56,244 nt of DNA, from NCBI GenBank assembly GCA_964489425.1, contig CAZAYP010000022.1, positions 16,174 through 72,417 on the forward strand, given 5' to 3'. Position numbers and translations under genes: made by a program. The DNA is from CAZAYP01 sp964489425 [NCBI: uncultured Verrucomicrobiota bacterium] (lineage in GTDB: Bacteria; Verrucomicrobiota; Kiritimatiellia; RZYC01). Under the pieces are notes generated by a model. It saw nothing but the letters and a program-made list of their open reading frames with translations, had not been told where the DNA came from and made no database searches. The stretch's first letter is position 1; every line of letters starts with the position of its first letter. Positions 37,121-45,600 of this stretch are shown here, piece by piece.

Positions 37121-37762
37121 ATGGAACCTTTTCGCAAGCATCGCGGGATCGTGGCGTGGGTGGACCGCGCCAACATCGACACCGACGCCATCGTCCCCAA
37201 GCAGTTCCTCAAGGCCACCAGCCGGGAAGGGTTTGGCCAGCACCTGTTTTTCGAGTGGCGCTACCTGCCGGACGGCCAGCCCAACCCGATTTTCATCCTG
37301 AACCGGCCGCCGTACGACCGCGCCTCGGTGCTGCTGGCGCGCAATAATTTCGGCTGCGGATCGAGCCGCGAACACGCGGTCTGGGCCATTGCCCAGTTCG
37401 GGTTCCGGGCGGTCATCGTGCCCTGGAAAGCCGAGGGGGCCGGGCGCATCCCGGCGTTCGCCGACATCTTCCGCAACAACTGCGCCAAGAACGGGCTGCT
37501 GACCGTGGAACTGGCCGCGGACGAGGTGGACGCGGTCTTCCAGGCCGCCGCGGATCACCCGGGCATGGAAGTCACCGTGGACCTGGAGCAGCAGGCCGTC
37601 GTGGTGCATGGCCCGCAAGAGCTGCGTTACCGGTTCGAGATGGATCCGGCCGTGCGCCAGATGTTCCTGAGCGGGCAGGACGCCATCTCCAAGACCCTGG
37701 AACAGGAGTCCGCCATTGCCGCCTTTGAGGCCCGGCACGACGTGCAGTTGGCCCGCGGCTGA
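37121..37762 (+). CDS. leuD: 3-isopropylmalate dehydratase small subunit
   Basis: The 213-aa protein shows LeuD features: NIDTDAIVPKQFLK near the N-terminus, NFGCGSSREHAVWAI in the middle, and ADIFRNNCAKNGLL. It is the swivel-domain partner of LeuC. The ATG at 37121 follows the leuC stop by four bases. A small membrane protein gene follows after 28 bases. leuA and leuB are not in the window. Confidence 0.96.
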   Translation: MEPFRKHRGIVAWVDRANIDTDAIVPKQFLKATSREGFGQHLFFEWRYLPDGQPNPIFILNRPPYDRASVLLARNNFGCGSSREHAVWAIAQFGFRAVIVPWKAEGAGRIPAFADIFRNNCAKNGLLTVELAADEVDAVFQAAADHPGMEVTVDLEQQAVVVHGPQELRYRFEMDPAVRQMFLSGQDAISKTLEQESAIAAFEARHDVQLARG

Positions 37763-37790
37763 TTATTTTCACCAACGGGGAGAGGGAACC

Positions 37791-37985
37791 ATGGACAAGA
37801 AAAAAATACTGGCTTTGATCATTGTGGCCTTGGTGGCACTGGTCCTGATCATGAACCGCGGCTGGTGGCTGGGCGACAAGATGGAAGTGAACCTGCTGTT
37901 CACGAAAATTGAAACCATCAAGTCGGTCGTGCTGCTGGCCTTCACCGCCATTGGCGTCGTCATCGGCATCCTGCTGGGCAAATAA
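37791..37985 (+). CDS. Small membrane protein, 64 aa
   Basis: GGGGAGAGGG lies just upstream of ATG 37791. The protein has two hydrophobic segments (ILALIIVALVALVLIM and SVVLLAFTAIGVVIGILLG) joined by a short loop with GWWLGDKMEVNLLF. This small two-helix form recurs in PVC-type genomes, but I cannot name a function. It probably shares the leuCD transcript. Confidence 0.85.
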   Translation: MDKKKILALIIVALVALVLIMNRGWWLGDKMEVNLLFTKIETIKSVVLLAFTAIGVVIGILLGK

Positions 37986-38351
37986 GCCGGCGCCAACTGC
38001 GGCCCGCTGCCATCTGCGGCGCGGAGATCCAACCGGGCTACCCGGCGGTTGCTGCCACGGCGTCAACCTGGCCTTATACCATTGCCGCATGCGAACAAGC
38101 ATACGCGCGCCGGACACCCCAGAATATTCTCCCGCAGAGCCGCTGAGGCGCAGGGGGACCACTCTTAATCCTGTCCGGCCTGTTCATCCATGTTCATTCT
38201 GCCGTTGCTCTGCGTCCCTGCGCCTCCGCGGGAAACCATCCGGCATAAACATGAATGTTCAGAGTTCAACCGCCCCACCCTTCGGGTCCCCCCCCCGCCT
38301 TGAAAAGGCGGGGAGCCCAGATACGTACCGAACCCTGCTGCAAAAGTGGAA
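37986..38351. other. Non-coding gap filled with repeats
   Basis: No gene is seen. The gap contains GCATGCGAACAAGCATAC near 38087, whose counterpart is at 45386, the GAATATT-type repeat at 38121-38235, and the 87-base repeat at 38267-38353 shared with 45494-45577. Confidence 0.7.
38121..38235. repeat. GAATATT-type extragenic repeat, copy 2 (both arms)
   Basis: The left arm starts AGAATATTCTCCCGCAGAGC and runs into GCTGAGGCGCAGG. The right arm (from about 38206) reads CTCTGCGTCCCTGCGCCTCC, the near-complement, so the arms can pair across a ~45-base centre. Confidence 0.7.
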
Positions 38352-38353
38352 TT
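38267..38353. repeat. Dispersed repeat with 9-bp perfect hairpin, copy 1
   Basis: Shares ~75 nearly identical bases with 45494-45577, starting CAACCGCCCCACCCTTCGGG. It contains CCCCGCCTT-GAA-AAGGCGGGG at 38293-38313, a perfect nine-pair hairpin. It ends against the stop of the small minus-strand gene, so it may help end transcription there. Confidence 0.8.
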
Positions 38354-38699
38354 ACTTGGCGGGCCCGGGCTGGCGGATGAAGCCCAAGTCTTCCTGCACG
38401 CGCCCCCAGGCGCGCCGGTCCAGCGCCTGCCGGCACGCCGGCGCAACCGCCAACTTCTGCATGGCGGCCATTTCGCGGGCAAAGCGCGCCAAGGCCGGCC
38501 GGTCATGCCGCGCCACCCGCGCCAGCAGGCAGGCCAGTACCGCCAGCGCCTCCCATCCGGCGCGGAGCACGTCGCGCCGGAACTCCACGAGGCAGCGGTC
38601 CGCGGCCTGGCCCACGGTGTACTTCTCGGCGAGCATCGTGCCGTAAAACGTCTCCAGCACCGCGCAGCGCAGCTCGAAATAGTCGCCCGCGGTCATCAT
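38352..38699 (-). CDS. Small protein overlapping the exported deaminase gene; candidate immunity protein
   Basis: A 115-aa cytosolic protein, mostly helical (DYFELRCAVLETFYGTMLAE, CLVEFRRDVLRAGWEALAVL), with no signal peptide. I do not recognise the family. Its ATG (38697-38699) overlaps the stop of the upstream exported deaminase-fold gene (ATGA), so the two are translationally coupled. In polymorphic toxin systems the gene directly after a deaminase toxin often encodes its immunity protein, so this role is proposed here from position alone. The stop lies at the edge of a repeat carrying a strong hairpin. Confidence 0.75.
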   Translation of the reverse strand: MMTAGDYFELRCAVLETFYGTMLAEKYTVGQAADRCLVEFRRDVLRAGWEALAVLACLLARVARHDRPALARFAREMAAMQKLAVAPACRQALDRRAWGRVQEDLGFIRQPGPAK

Positions 38700-39283
38700 T
38701 TTTCCCCGTACAACACGTCCATCTGGACGTTGGGATACCGCTGCAGGAACTGGCGCATGACGTGCAGGCAACTCGCGCACGGCGGCAGGTCCGTGTACAG
38801 CCCGATCCGGCCGGTCACGTTCGTGTCCCTGGGCATGAACTCCATCAGGTGCTCGATGATCTTGAACTCGGTATCCACCCGGCGGTTCCAGCAATCCGGC
38901 CCGTCCACCACGTTGTTGCGGTTCACGCACAGGGTCTCGAACTGCGCATGCTCCGGACGGACCGAGATTTCCTGGATCTTGCGGCCGGCCTTGTCGGACA
39001 TGTCTTCCAGGCTTTGGATCCCGCTGTGCGAGTAATACTCACGGATGTCCACGCCGTCTATTTTGATCACCGCCCAGGCAAAGTTGTGGCGATCGTGGAA
39101 CTCCTGGGGCAACTGGTCGCGGATAAACTCAATCCGCTCCCGCACCGCCGCATGCTTTTTCTTGTCGATTTTTTGCACCACGGGCTCGCGCGTAAAGGTG
39201 GTCGGGGCAGACGCACCCGCCACGGGCCCCGCGAGAACCACCCAGGCCAGCAGGACGAGCGCATACGGCATCCATTTTTTCAT
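38696..39283 (-). CDS. Sec-exported cytidine-deaminase-fold protein
   Basis: The 195-aa protein begins with a signal peptide (KKWMPYALVLLAWVVLAGPV, cleavage near AGA). The mature part has the order of a deaminase-fold toxin domain: a strand in AVIKIDGVDIREYYSHSGIQ, then VDTEFKIIEHL, where D137-x-E139 fits the [HCD]-x-E zinc and proton-shuttle motif, and DLPPCASCLHVMRQFL with C169 and C172 as the C-x2-C zinc ligands, followed by RYPNVQMDVLYG. It most resembles bacterial toxin deaminases (XOO_2897-like group, from memory). Deamination of nucleic acid or a free base is the family reaction; substrate here is unknown. Secretion out of the cytosol is unusual for a housekeeping deaminase. It overlaps the next gene by four bases. 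Confidence 0.8.
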   Translation of the reverse strand: MKKWMPYALVLLAWVVLAGPVAGASAPTTFTREPVVQKIDKKKHAAVRERIEFIRDQLPQEFHDRHNFAWAVIKIDGVDIREYYSHSGIQSLEDMSDKAGRKIQEISVRPEHAQFETLCVNRNNVVDGPDCWNRRVDTEFKIIEHLMEFMPRDTNVTGRIGLYTDLPPCASCLHVMRQFLQRYPNVQMDVLYGEK

Positions 39284-39387
39284 GATATGTTCAGGGCTCC
39301 TTTATTGCAGAACACCAAGACCAGCCTGGGCCGGCCGCCGGGACGGCGGCGGCCTGCATGCAGGCGCCAGGCGTGCGACGGAAGATT

Positions 39388-39798
39388 TTACCAACCCCAG
39401 CTATCCCAGCCGCCCCACAGACCCCAGTCCATGGCCGTGTCTTCGTTCATCTCGGCGGTCATGCGGTCTTCGTCGGCGAGTTGCTGGTCTTCGACGAGGT
39501 TCTGGTAGGACTGGTACGCGGTTTCATCACCCACGTAGACGCAGTTGCAGTCCTTGGCATCCGCGTACACGAAGTACGGCTGGCCATCTTTCTGCTCGGT
39601 GATCAGCTTGCGCTGGGGGTAAGCGGCCAACTGCTGCTGCTGCTCCGGAGTTTGCGCCAGCTTCATATGGAAGCCGGACGCGGATAGGATGCGTTCCGTC
39701 TGCATGGCGCGCTGCGTGGCGCAGCCCGCGATCAGCCCTGCGGCCACCAGCGCCAAGATCGCGCTGCCCGCTATTTTGAGATAGTTCGTTGCTTTCAT
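39388..39798 (-). CDS. Putative lipoprotein, 136 aa
   Basis: ATG 39798 has AGAGGTGA at proper distance; a GTG at 39807 in frame is less likely. The signal peptide ends in the lipobox LIAGC, so the protein is probably lipidated. The mature part has Gln-rich (TPEQQQQLAAYPQRK) and acidic segments, a CNC motif, and a Trp/Gly-rich end (WGLWGGWDSWGW). It resembles small Verrucomicrobia-type lipoproteins but I cannot give a function. Confidence 0.85.
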   Translation of the reverse strand: MKATNYLKIAGSAILALVAAGLIAGCATQRAMQTERILSASGFHMKLAQTPEQQQQLAAYPQRKLITEQKDGQPYFVYADAKDCNCVYVGDETAYQSYQNLVEDQQLADEDRMTAEMNEDTAMDWGLWGGWDSWGW

Positions 39799-39858
39799 TG
39801 TGGTCACCTCTTGCCTTTCTGCTTTCGCGTAATTGCCTGGTTGGGTACTGGAAATGTC

Positions 39859-40677
39859 CTATTTCGGGGGCAGCATGGCCACGATCCGGCACATGGCGGA
39901 TTCCAGCTCAATGCCCCGCAGCGGGTAGCAGCCAATCCACGCGCGCTGGTTGCTGACCTTCTCGATCTCGCCGCCGATGTTTTCCGCATGCACCAGCTTC
40001 TTGGGGAACAGCTTGAGGTGCATGACTTGATAGTAAACGTCGGAGGGGAACATCTCGTCCCACTTCTTGCCGTAGTTGGCGATGAGCTTCTGTTCCGCCT
40101 CGATGAAGCGGGCCGGATGCCACTGGCGGATGATCGTGTTCATGGGGTGATCGGCGCTGCCGCAGTCCACGCCAATCCACTTAATCTGCATTTTCAGGGC
40201 CCACTTGTGGAAGTCCGGGTTCGGGCCGGGATGCTTGACAAAGTAGCGCACCTCGTCCGATCCCGGCTGGTCCCAGGCGTAACGGTGGTAGCCGGTGTTG
40301 ATGATCAGGATGTCGCCCTTGCGCACCTCGACGTTGCGGGTGATCATTTCCGGGCTGTACAGGTCATAGTCGCCCACTTCGCGGGAGATGTCGGCGATGG
40401 CGCCGGGCCCAATCCACTCCGCCAGCGGCACGTTGCCGATGGAGCGGCCGCTGGCATGAAAATGGATCTCGCCGTCCATGTGGGTGCCCACGTGGTTGCT
40501 GGTGGTCATGATCTGGCCGTTGGCGCCCTGCCCCTGGTGGGCGCCGGCAATGCGCTTGAAATACTGCAGCCCCATGGGCATGTAACTGGGCCACGGCGGG
40601 GTGTGGATGCTCAGCCGCTGGGTCAGGTCGTAGACGCGAACCTTGTCCATAAACTTGAGGAAATCATTGGTCTTCAT
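39859..40677 (-). CDS. Cyclase family protein (kynurenine formamidase-like metal hydrolase)
   Basis: The 272-aa protein carries the cyclase-family signature H-x-G-T-H-x-D-x3-H in SNHVGTHMDGEIHF (~residues 62-75), which binds metal ions in kynurenine formamidase and related hydrolases. DLTQRLSIHTPPWPSY and GVDCGSADHPMNT are also typical. No signal peptide. GGAGCC lies upstream of the ATG at 40677. The substrate is not evident; members act on formamides, carbamates and polyketide rings. No kynurenine pathway genes are near. Confidence 0.9.
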   Translation of the reverse strand: MKTNDFLKFMDKVRVYDLTQRLSIHTPPWPSYMPMGLQYFKRIAGAHQGQGANGQIMTTSNHVGTHMDGEIHFHASGRSIGNVPLAEWIGPGAIADISREVGDYDLYSPEMITRNVEVRKGDILIINTGYHRYAWDQPGSDEVRYFVKHPGPNPDFHKWALKMQIKWIGVDCGSADHPMNTIIRQWHPARFIEAEQKLIANYGKKWDEMFPSDVYYQVMHLKLFPKKLVHAENIGGEIEKVSNQRAWIGCYPLRGIELESAMCRIVAMLPPK

Positions 40678-40847
40678 TGCGCAGGCTCCTTGTTTACTGG
40701 TTTGGTATAAACTCTGGGCGGGAACTATACGGCAGGAAGCCGCCGGTTGTCCAGCGCCGGATGACTGGCCCAGCGCAAACCGCGTCAAAAGACCCGGCAT
40801 CCGGAGATTGACGATCTCCGGCTCCTCCCCCTACTATTCCGCCAGCC

Positions 40848-41129
40848 ATGGGAACCCAGGTCCAGGACCAAACGACGACCGGCGCCAGCCTGCGCCACGA
40901 AGACCTTTACCAAGTCATCCTCCACAACGACACGCACAACACCGTGGACTACGTGGTCATGTGCCTCATGCGCGTGTTCGGCCACAACGAGCAGGTGGCC
41001 GAGAAAATCATGTGGGAGGCCCACCGCCGCGGGCGCGCCGTGGCCGAGGTGGAAGATGAGTCGCGCGCCAAGCAGCACAAGGAGCAGTTGCTGTCCTGCC
41101 ACCTCGAAGCCACGATCGAAAAACTCTAG
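40848..41129 (+). CDS. clpS: ATP-dependent Clp protease adaptor ClpS
   Basis: A 93-aa ClpS with the substrate-binding motif in YQVILHNDTHNTVDYVV and later GHNEQVAEKIMWEAHRRGRAVAEV. ClpS delivers proteins with destabilising N-terminal residues to ClpAP. aat starts 13 bases downstream, so the adaptor and the enzyme that adds Leu/Phe to N-termini are in one operon, a functional pairing. No clpA is in the window. Confidence 0.95.
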   Translation: MGTQVQDQTTTGASLRHEDLYQVILHNDTHNTVDYVVMCLMRVFGHNEQVAEKIMWEAHRRGRAVAEVEDESRAKQHKEQLLSCHLEATIEKL

Positions 41130-41142
41130 CCGCCGGTTGATC

Positions 41143-41856
41143 ATGCCCGTGTACATGCTGCCCGCCGAGTTGCTGTTCCCGCCCGTAAAGCTGGCGGACC
41201 CGTCCGGCCTGTTGGCCGTGGGCGGCGACCTGTCCGTGGACCGCCTGCTGCTGGCCTACCGCAGCGGGATCTTCCCGTGGTACGACGAGGACCAGCCCAT
41301 CCTCTGGTGGTCGCCGGACCCGCGGTTCGTGCTGTTCCCGGAAAAGTTCCGCATGGGCCACGGCATGAAGCCGGTGCTCAAGCGCGGCCTCTTCCAAGCC
41401 ACGTTGGACCGGGATTTCGCCGGGGTCATCGGCCAGTGCCGGTCCATCCCGCGGCCCGACCAACCCGGCACGTGGATCACCCCGGCCATGAAAACCGCGT
41501 ACCAGCGGCTGCACCGCGCCGGCTACGCCCACTCGGTGGAAACCTGGCAGGACGGGCAGCTGGTCGGCGGGCTCTATGGCGTGTCCCTGGGCCGCTGTTT
41601 TTTCGGCGAGTCCATGTTTTCCGCCGTGCCCAACGCCAGCAAGTTCGCCCTGGTCCACCTCGTGCAGCACCTGCGCGCCTGGGGGTTCACGCTGATTGAC
41701 TCGCAGGTGCCCACGGACCACCTCGAGCGCATGGGCGCAGAACTCATCCCGCGCCAGCGCTACCTGCGGCTCTTGGCAAAAGCCCTCCAAGGCGATACTA
41801 TGACCGGCAACTGGGGCGAGTTGGATGAACAAGCCCCAAGAGGTAAATCAGCATGA
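41143..41856 (+). CDS. aat: Leucyl/phenylalanyl-tRNA--protein transferase
   Basis: The 237-aa protein shows Aat signatures: [51 protein letters not shown], and [17 protein letters not shown]. It attaches Leu or Phe to N-terminal Lys/Arg, creating the N-degron read by ClpS. ATG 41143 is the conserved start; the upstream extension in frame overlaps clpS and is not conserved. Its stop overlaps the msrB start by four bases. Confidence 0.96.
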   Translation: MPVYMLPAELLFPPVKLADPSGLLAVGGDLSVDRLLLAYRSGIFPWYDEDQPILWWSPDPRFVLFPEKFRMGHGMKPVLKRGLFQATLDRDFAGVIGQCRSIPRPDQPGTWITPAMKTAYQRLHRAGYAHSVETWQDGQLVGGLYGVSLGRCFFGESMFSAVPNASKFALVHLVQHLRAWGFTLIDSQVPTDHLERMGAELIPRQRYLRLLAKALQGDTMTGNWGELDEQAPRGKSA

Positions 41857-42398
41857 TCACAAAACACCTCGGGCCGAGGCTTGATGGGCTGCCCCTTGCG
41901 CTGGGGGCCATCCTGCTGCTGGCCCGGATGCCGGCGGAGGGCGCCATGGAACCCGAAACGATCCAAGTTTACTCGTGCGTTCAGCAGGCGCTCATCACCA
42001 CCACCCGGTTGGTCCGAACCGACGCCGAGTGGCGCGCGCTGCTCACGCCCGAGCAGTACCGCGTCACCCGCGAGGGCGGCACGGAATGTGCCTTTACCGG
42101 CGCCTTGACCAAGCACAAGGAACCCGGCCGGTACCAGTGCGTGGATTGCGGCACGGACCTGTTTGTTTCCGATGCCAAGTTCAACTCCGGTACCGGCTGG
42201 CCCAGCTTTTTCCAGCCCGTGCACCCGGCCAACATCCGGTCGCTGCGCGACGCCGGCCATGGCATGGTGCGCACCGAGGTGCGCTGCGCCCGCTGCGACG
42301 CGCATCTCGGCCACGTGTTCGAGGACGGCCCGCCGCCCACCGGGCTGCGTTACTGCATCAACTCCGCGGCGCTCGTTTTCATGCCGCTCGAGCGCTGA
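41853..42398 (+). CDS. msrB: Exported peptide-methionine (R)-S-oxide reductase
   Basis: The 181-aa protein has an N-terminal signal-like segment ([21 protein letters not shown]) and the MsrB domain: [49 protein letters not shown], and the catalytic Cys in RYCINSAAL. The two CxxC pairs bind zinc. MsrB repairs methionine-R-sulfoxide; the signal suggests action in the periplasm. The start overlaps aat (ATGA), linking protein repair and N-degron genes in one operon. Confidence 0.93.
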   Translation: MITKHLGPRLDGLPLALGAILLLARMPAEGAMEPETIQVYSCVQQALITTTRLVRTDAEWRALLTPEQYRVTREGGTECAFTGALTKHKEPGRYQCVDCGTDLFVSDAKFNSGTGWPSFFQPVHPANIRSLRDAGHGMVRTEVRCARCDAHLGHVFEDGPPPTGLRYCINSAALVFMPLER

Positions 42399-42491
42399 AT
42401 ACCGGCCATGTATCTTTTTACCAATCAGCAAACCGGCGCGGCGACACAGCGCCGCGGCTACAGCAGGCGCTGGCGCTGCACGCCCTCTGGT

Positions 42492-42518
42492 TGTAGCCAC
42501 GGCGCCATGCCGCCGTGG
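42492..42518 (+). promoter_or_regulatory. Leader hairpin upstream of the tungstate/molybdate transporter
   Basis: AGCCACGGCG pairs perfectly with CGCCGTGGCT around a short loop in the 152-base gap before wtpA; no T-run follows. It might be a regulatory structure or an extragenic palindrome. It does not show a recognisable Moco riboswitch layout to me. Confidence 0.4.
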
Positions 42519-42550
42519 CTGCCCACACGAAGCTAACGAAGGGAGAAACC

Positions 42551-43534
42551 ATGAAAGTTATATTACGTCCTTGCAGCATCACCACCCTGTGCCTGGCGGG
42601 CACCCTATTGGACTGGGGCCTGCCGGCCGCGCGCGCCGCGGAGCCCGCCGTGGCGGGCGAACTCATCATGTTCCACGCCGGCAGCCTCGCGGTGCCCATG
42701 GCCGAGATGGTGACCGCGTTCAACGCCCTGTACCCGGACGTGCGCGTCCTGCGCGAGGCCGCCGGCAGCGTGGCCTGCGCCCGCAAGATCACGGAGCTGG
42801 GCCAGCCCTGCGACGTGCTCGCCTCCGCGGACTACGAGGTGATCAACCGCTACCTTGTGCCGGCCCATTCGCGCTGGGCCATCCCGTTCGCGGCCAACGA
42901 AATGGTCCTGACCTACACGGACCGGTCGCGCCACGCCACCGAGCTCTGCGCCACCAACTGGGGCGCCATCCTGCTGCGGGACGACGTGGTCGTCGGCCGC
43001 TCGGACCCGAACTCCGACCCCTGCGGCTACCGCACGGTCCTGACCTTGAAGCTGGCCGGACTGGACCTGTGGGGCGCGGATTGGACCACGACCATGCTGG
43101 CCAAGGACCGCGAGTTCATGCGGCCCAAGGAGACCGACCTGCTGGCGCTGCTGGAGAGCGGCGAGGTCGACTACGGCTTTCTTTACCGATCGCTGGCCAT
43201 CCAGCACCAGTTGCGGTTCCTTGAGCTGCCGGCCGCCGTGAATCTCGGCACGCTCGCCGAGGCGGCGAGCTACGCGCGGGTGAGCGTGGACATCGCCGGC
43301 AGCCAGCCTGGCGCGACCGAGACCATGCGCGGTGAGCCCATGGTCTACGGGATCACCATCCCCACCGGCGCGCCCAACCCGGCCGCGGCGCTCGCGTTCG
43401 TGCGGTTCCTGCTGTCGCCCGCCGGCCGGGCGGTCATGGAGCGCAACGGCCAGCCGTCCGTGGTGCCCGCGGCCACCGTGACCTATGCCGACCTGCCGCC
43501 GGAACTCCAGGAGTTCGCCCGCCCGCCGCAGTAG
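42551..43534 (+). CDS. wtpA: Tungstate/molybdate ABC transporter substrate-binding protein
   Basis: The 327-aa protein has a signal peptide (SITTLCLAGTLLDWGLPAARA) and the class of binding protein seen in WtpA: ELIMFHAGSLAVPMAEM, CDVLASADYEVINRYL, then NEMVLTYTDRS and GRSDPNSDPCGYRTVLT. It captures tungstate or molybdate in the periplasm. GGGAG precedes ATG 42551. The permease and ATPase genes follow. Distinguishing W from Mo by sequence is uncertain. Confidence 0.9.
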   Translation: MKVILRPCSITTLCLAGTLLDWGLPAARAAEPAVAGELIMFHAGSLAVPMAEMVTAFNALYPDVRVLREAAGSVACARKITELGQPCDVLASADYEVINRYLVPAHSRWAIPFAANEMVLTYTDRSRHATELCATNWGAILLRDDVVVGRSDPNSDPCGYRTVLTLKLAGLDLWGADWTTTMLAKDREFMRPKETDLLALLESGEVDYGFLYRSLAIQHQLRFLELPAAVNLGTLAEAASYARVSVDIAGSQPGATETMRGEPMVYGITIPTGAPNPAAALAFVRFLLSPAGRAVMERNGQPSVVPAATVTYADLPPELQEFARPPQ

Positions 43535-43555
43535 CGCGGCGACCCGCCACAGCCC

Positions 43556-44350
43556 ATGGAACGGTTCCGCAACATCTCCCCGTTTCACCTGCTCTGCGCA
43601 CTGCTGGGCGGCGTGGTGCTGCTCTTTATCCTGGCGCCGCTGGCGGGCATGGTGTTCCATTCCGCCCCCGCCCTGCCGGCCACGGCCTGCGACCCGGAAG
43701 TGGTGGCCAGCATCTGGCTGACCCTGTGGACGGCCATGGCCGCGACCCTGGGGTTCGGGGTGCTGGCCATCCCGCTGGCGTGGTTGCTGGCGCGCCACGA
43801 GTTCCCGTTCAAGCGCCTGTTGTGCGCGGCATTGGACCTGCCCGTGGTGGTTCCCCACTCGGCCGCCGGCATTGCGCTCCTGGGATTCATCGGCCGCCAT
43901 GGGCTGCTGGGCCGCGCCGGCGAAAGCGTGGGCCTGCAGTTCGTCAGCCGGCCGGCGGGCATCGTGCTGGCCATGGCGTTCGTGAGCCTGCCGTTCCTGA
44001 TCAACGCGGCGCGCGACGGGTTTGCCGCGGTGCCGCGGCGCTACGAGCAGGCCGCCATGGCCCTGGGCGCCGGCCCGCTGCGCGTGTTTTTCACCGTGTC
44101 CCTGCCTTTGGCGTGGCGGGCGATCCTCAGCGGGCTGGTGATGATGTGGGCGCGCGGCATGAGCGAGTTCGGCGCGGTGATCATCGTGGCCTACCACCCC
44201 ATGATCACCCCGGTGCTGCTCTACGAGCGGTTCGGCGCCTACGGCCTGGCCTACGCCCGGCCCGTGGCGGCCCTGTTCCTGATCATTTGCGTGCTGGTGT
44301 TCGCCGCGCTGCGAATGCTGGCCGGGAGGCCCGTTGATGCTGCGCGTTGA
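43556..44350 (+). CDS. wtpB: Tungstate/molybdate ABC transporter permease
   Basis: A 264-aa permease with six membrane segments. The cytosolic EAA loop is YEQAAMALGAGPLRVFFTVSLPL, and DLPVVVPHSAAGIALL and GMSEFGAVIIVAYHP are typical of ModB/WtpB. It starts 21 bases after wtpA and overlaps the ATPase gene by 14 bases. Confidence 0.93.
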   Translation: MERFRNISPFHLLCALLGGVVLLFILAPLAGMVFHSAPALPATACDPEVVASIWLTLWTAMAATLGFGVLAIPLAWLLARHEFPFKRLLCAALDLPVVVPHSAAGIALLGFIGRHGLLGRAGESVGLQFVSRPAGIVLAMAFVSLPFLINAARDGFAAVPRRYEQAAMALGAGPLRVFFTVSLPLAWRAILSGLVMMWARGMSEFGAVIIVAYHPMITPVLLYERFGAYGLAYARPVAALFLIICVLVFAALRMLAGRPVDAAR

Positions 44351-45389
44351 GGACATCCGCCTGGCCATCGGCGACCTGCGCCTGGACCGCGTCGCGTTCG
44401 AGGTGGCGGCGGGCGACTATTTCATGCTCCTGGGCGCGTCCGGCGCGGGCAAGTCCGCGCTGCTGGAAATTATCGCCGGCTTGCGGCGGCCGGACGCCGG
44501 CCGGGTGTGGCTGGCCGGCCGCGACATCACCCGCCTGCCCATCCAGCGCCGCAACCTGGGGTTTGTGTTCCAGGACAATGCCCTGTTCCCGCACCGGTCC
44601 GTGGGCGGCAACATTGCCTACGGCGCGCCCGACCCGGCGGCCGCGCGCGCGGCCGCGGACCGTACGGGCGTGCTGGGCCTATGGCGCCGCCGGCCGGGCA
44701 CTTTGTCCGGCGGCGAAGCCCAGCGCGTGGCCCTGGCCCGCGCCCTGGCCCGCCGCCCGCCGTGCCTGCTGCTCGACGAACCGCTCTCCTCGCTCGACGC
44801 CCAGGCGCGCGCCGACCTGCGCGGCCTGCTGCGCGACCTGCACCGCCAGGGCATGACCCTCTTGCACGTCACGCACGACCCCGAGGAGGCGCTCGCGCTC
44901 GGCGCGCGCGCCGCGATCCTGGAAAACGGGCGCATCGTCCAGACCGGCCCGCTGCGCAACCTGCTCGATCAGCCGCGCTCCGCGTTCCTGGCGCGGTTTG
45001 CCGGCCTGCGCAACGTGCTGCCGGGCACGCTGGCCGCGGCCGCGGATGCCGGGAACCTGCGCCGGTTCGCCTGCGCCAATGAGGGCCCGGAATTTTTCAT
45101 TCTAACCGACCAGCCCGGCGGCCCCGGGTTCCTGGCGCTGCGTGGCGAAGACGTGGTCCTGGCGCTAACGCGGCCTGCGGATTCCATGCGCAACGTGCTG
45201 GCCGGCCGCGTGGCGGATATCGAGCCAGCGCGCCTCGGTCTGCACGTGCTGGTGGAGGCCAACGGGGTATGTCTCTGGGCCCATGTGACCGCCGAAGCCG
45301 CGGCCGAGCAGGCCCTGGCCCCGGGCGCCAAGGTGTGGCTCGGATTCAAGGCCACGGCGGCCCGGTTCATTGATACCGTTTTCGCATGA
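44337..45389 (+). CDS. wtpC: Tungstate/molybdate ABC transporter ATP-binding protein
   Basis: The 350-aa ATPase has Walker A GASGAGKS, signature LSGGEAQRVALARAL, Walker B CLLLDEPLSSLD and the switch His in LHVTHDPEE. The C-terminal ~120 residues form a MOP/TOBE-like regulatory domain. ATG 44337 follows GGGAGG and lies inside the end of wtpB. It completes the transporter; a tungstate or molybdate enzyme is likely elsewhere. Confidence 0.94.
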   Translation: MLRVEDIRLAIGDLRLDRVAFEVAAGDYFMLLGASGAGKSALLEIIAGLRRPDAGRVWLAGRDITRLPIQRRNLGFVFQDNALFPHRSVGGNIAYGAPDPAAARAAADRTGVLGLWRRRPGTLSGGEAQRVALARALARRPPCLLLDEPLSSLDAQARADLRGLLRDLHRQGMTLLHVTHDPEEALALGARAAILENGRIVQTGPLRNLLDQPRSAFLARFAGLRNVLPGTLAAAADAGNLRRFACANEGPEFFILTDQPGGPGFLALRGEDVVLALTRPADSMRNVLAGRVADIEPARLGLHVLVEANGVCLWAHVTAEAAAEQALAPGAKVWLGFKATAARFIDTVFA

Positions 45390-45493
45390 GAACAAGCATA
45401 CAAGCTCCCCTACCTTTGCAAGGAGGGGCGGCCGCAGGCCGGGGTGGTTATGGATGGTCCGCGTCCCGATATCACGGTGGGTGGAACCCGGAA

Positions 45494-45577
45494 CAACCGC
45501 CCCACCCTTCGGGTCCCCCCCGCCTTGAAAAGGCGGGGAGCCCAGACACGTACCGATCCTCATGCGGAAATGGTATG
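45494..45577. repeat. Dispersed repeat with 9-bp perfect hairpin, copy 2
   Basis: Same orientation and nearly the same sequence as 38267-38353. The hairpin CCCCGCCTT-GAA-AAGGCGGGG lies at 45518-45538. Confidence 0.8.
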
Positions 45578-45600
45578 AGGCATAAGGGCCAAACCCCGGA

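Noticed and set aside
37572-38162. Minus-strand 196-codon frame over the leuD end and the small membrane protein
   Set aside because: It overlaps two supported genes antisense and includes repeat DNA.
42605-44368. A 587-codon minus-strand frame opposite wtpA-wtpB
   Set aside because: Low-complexity His/Gln/Arg-rich shadow of the transporter genes.
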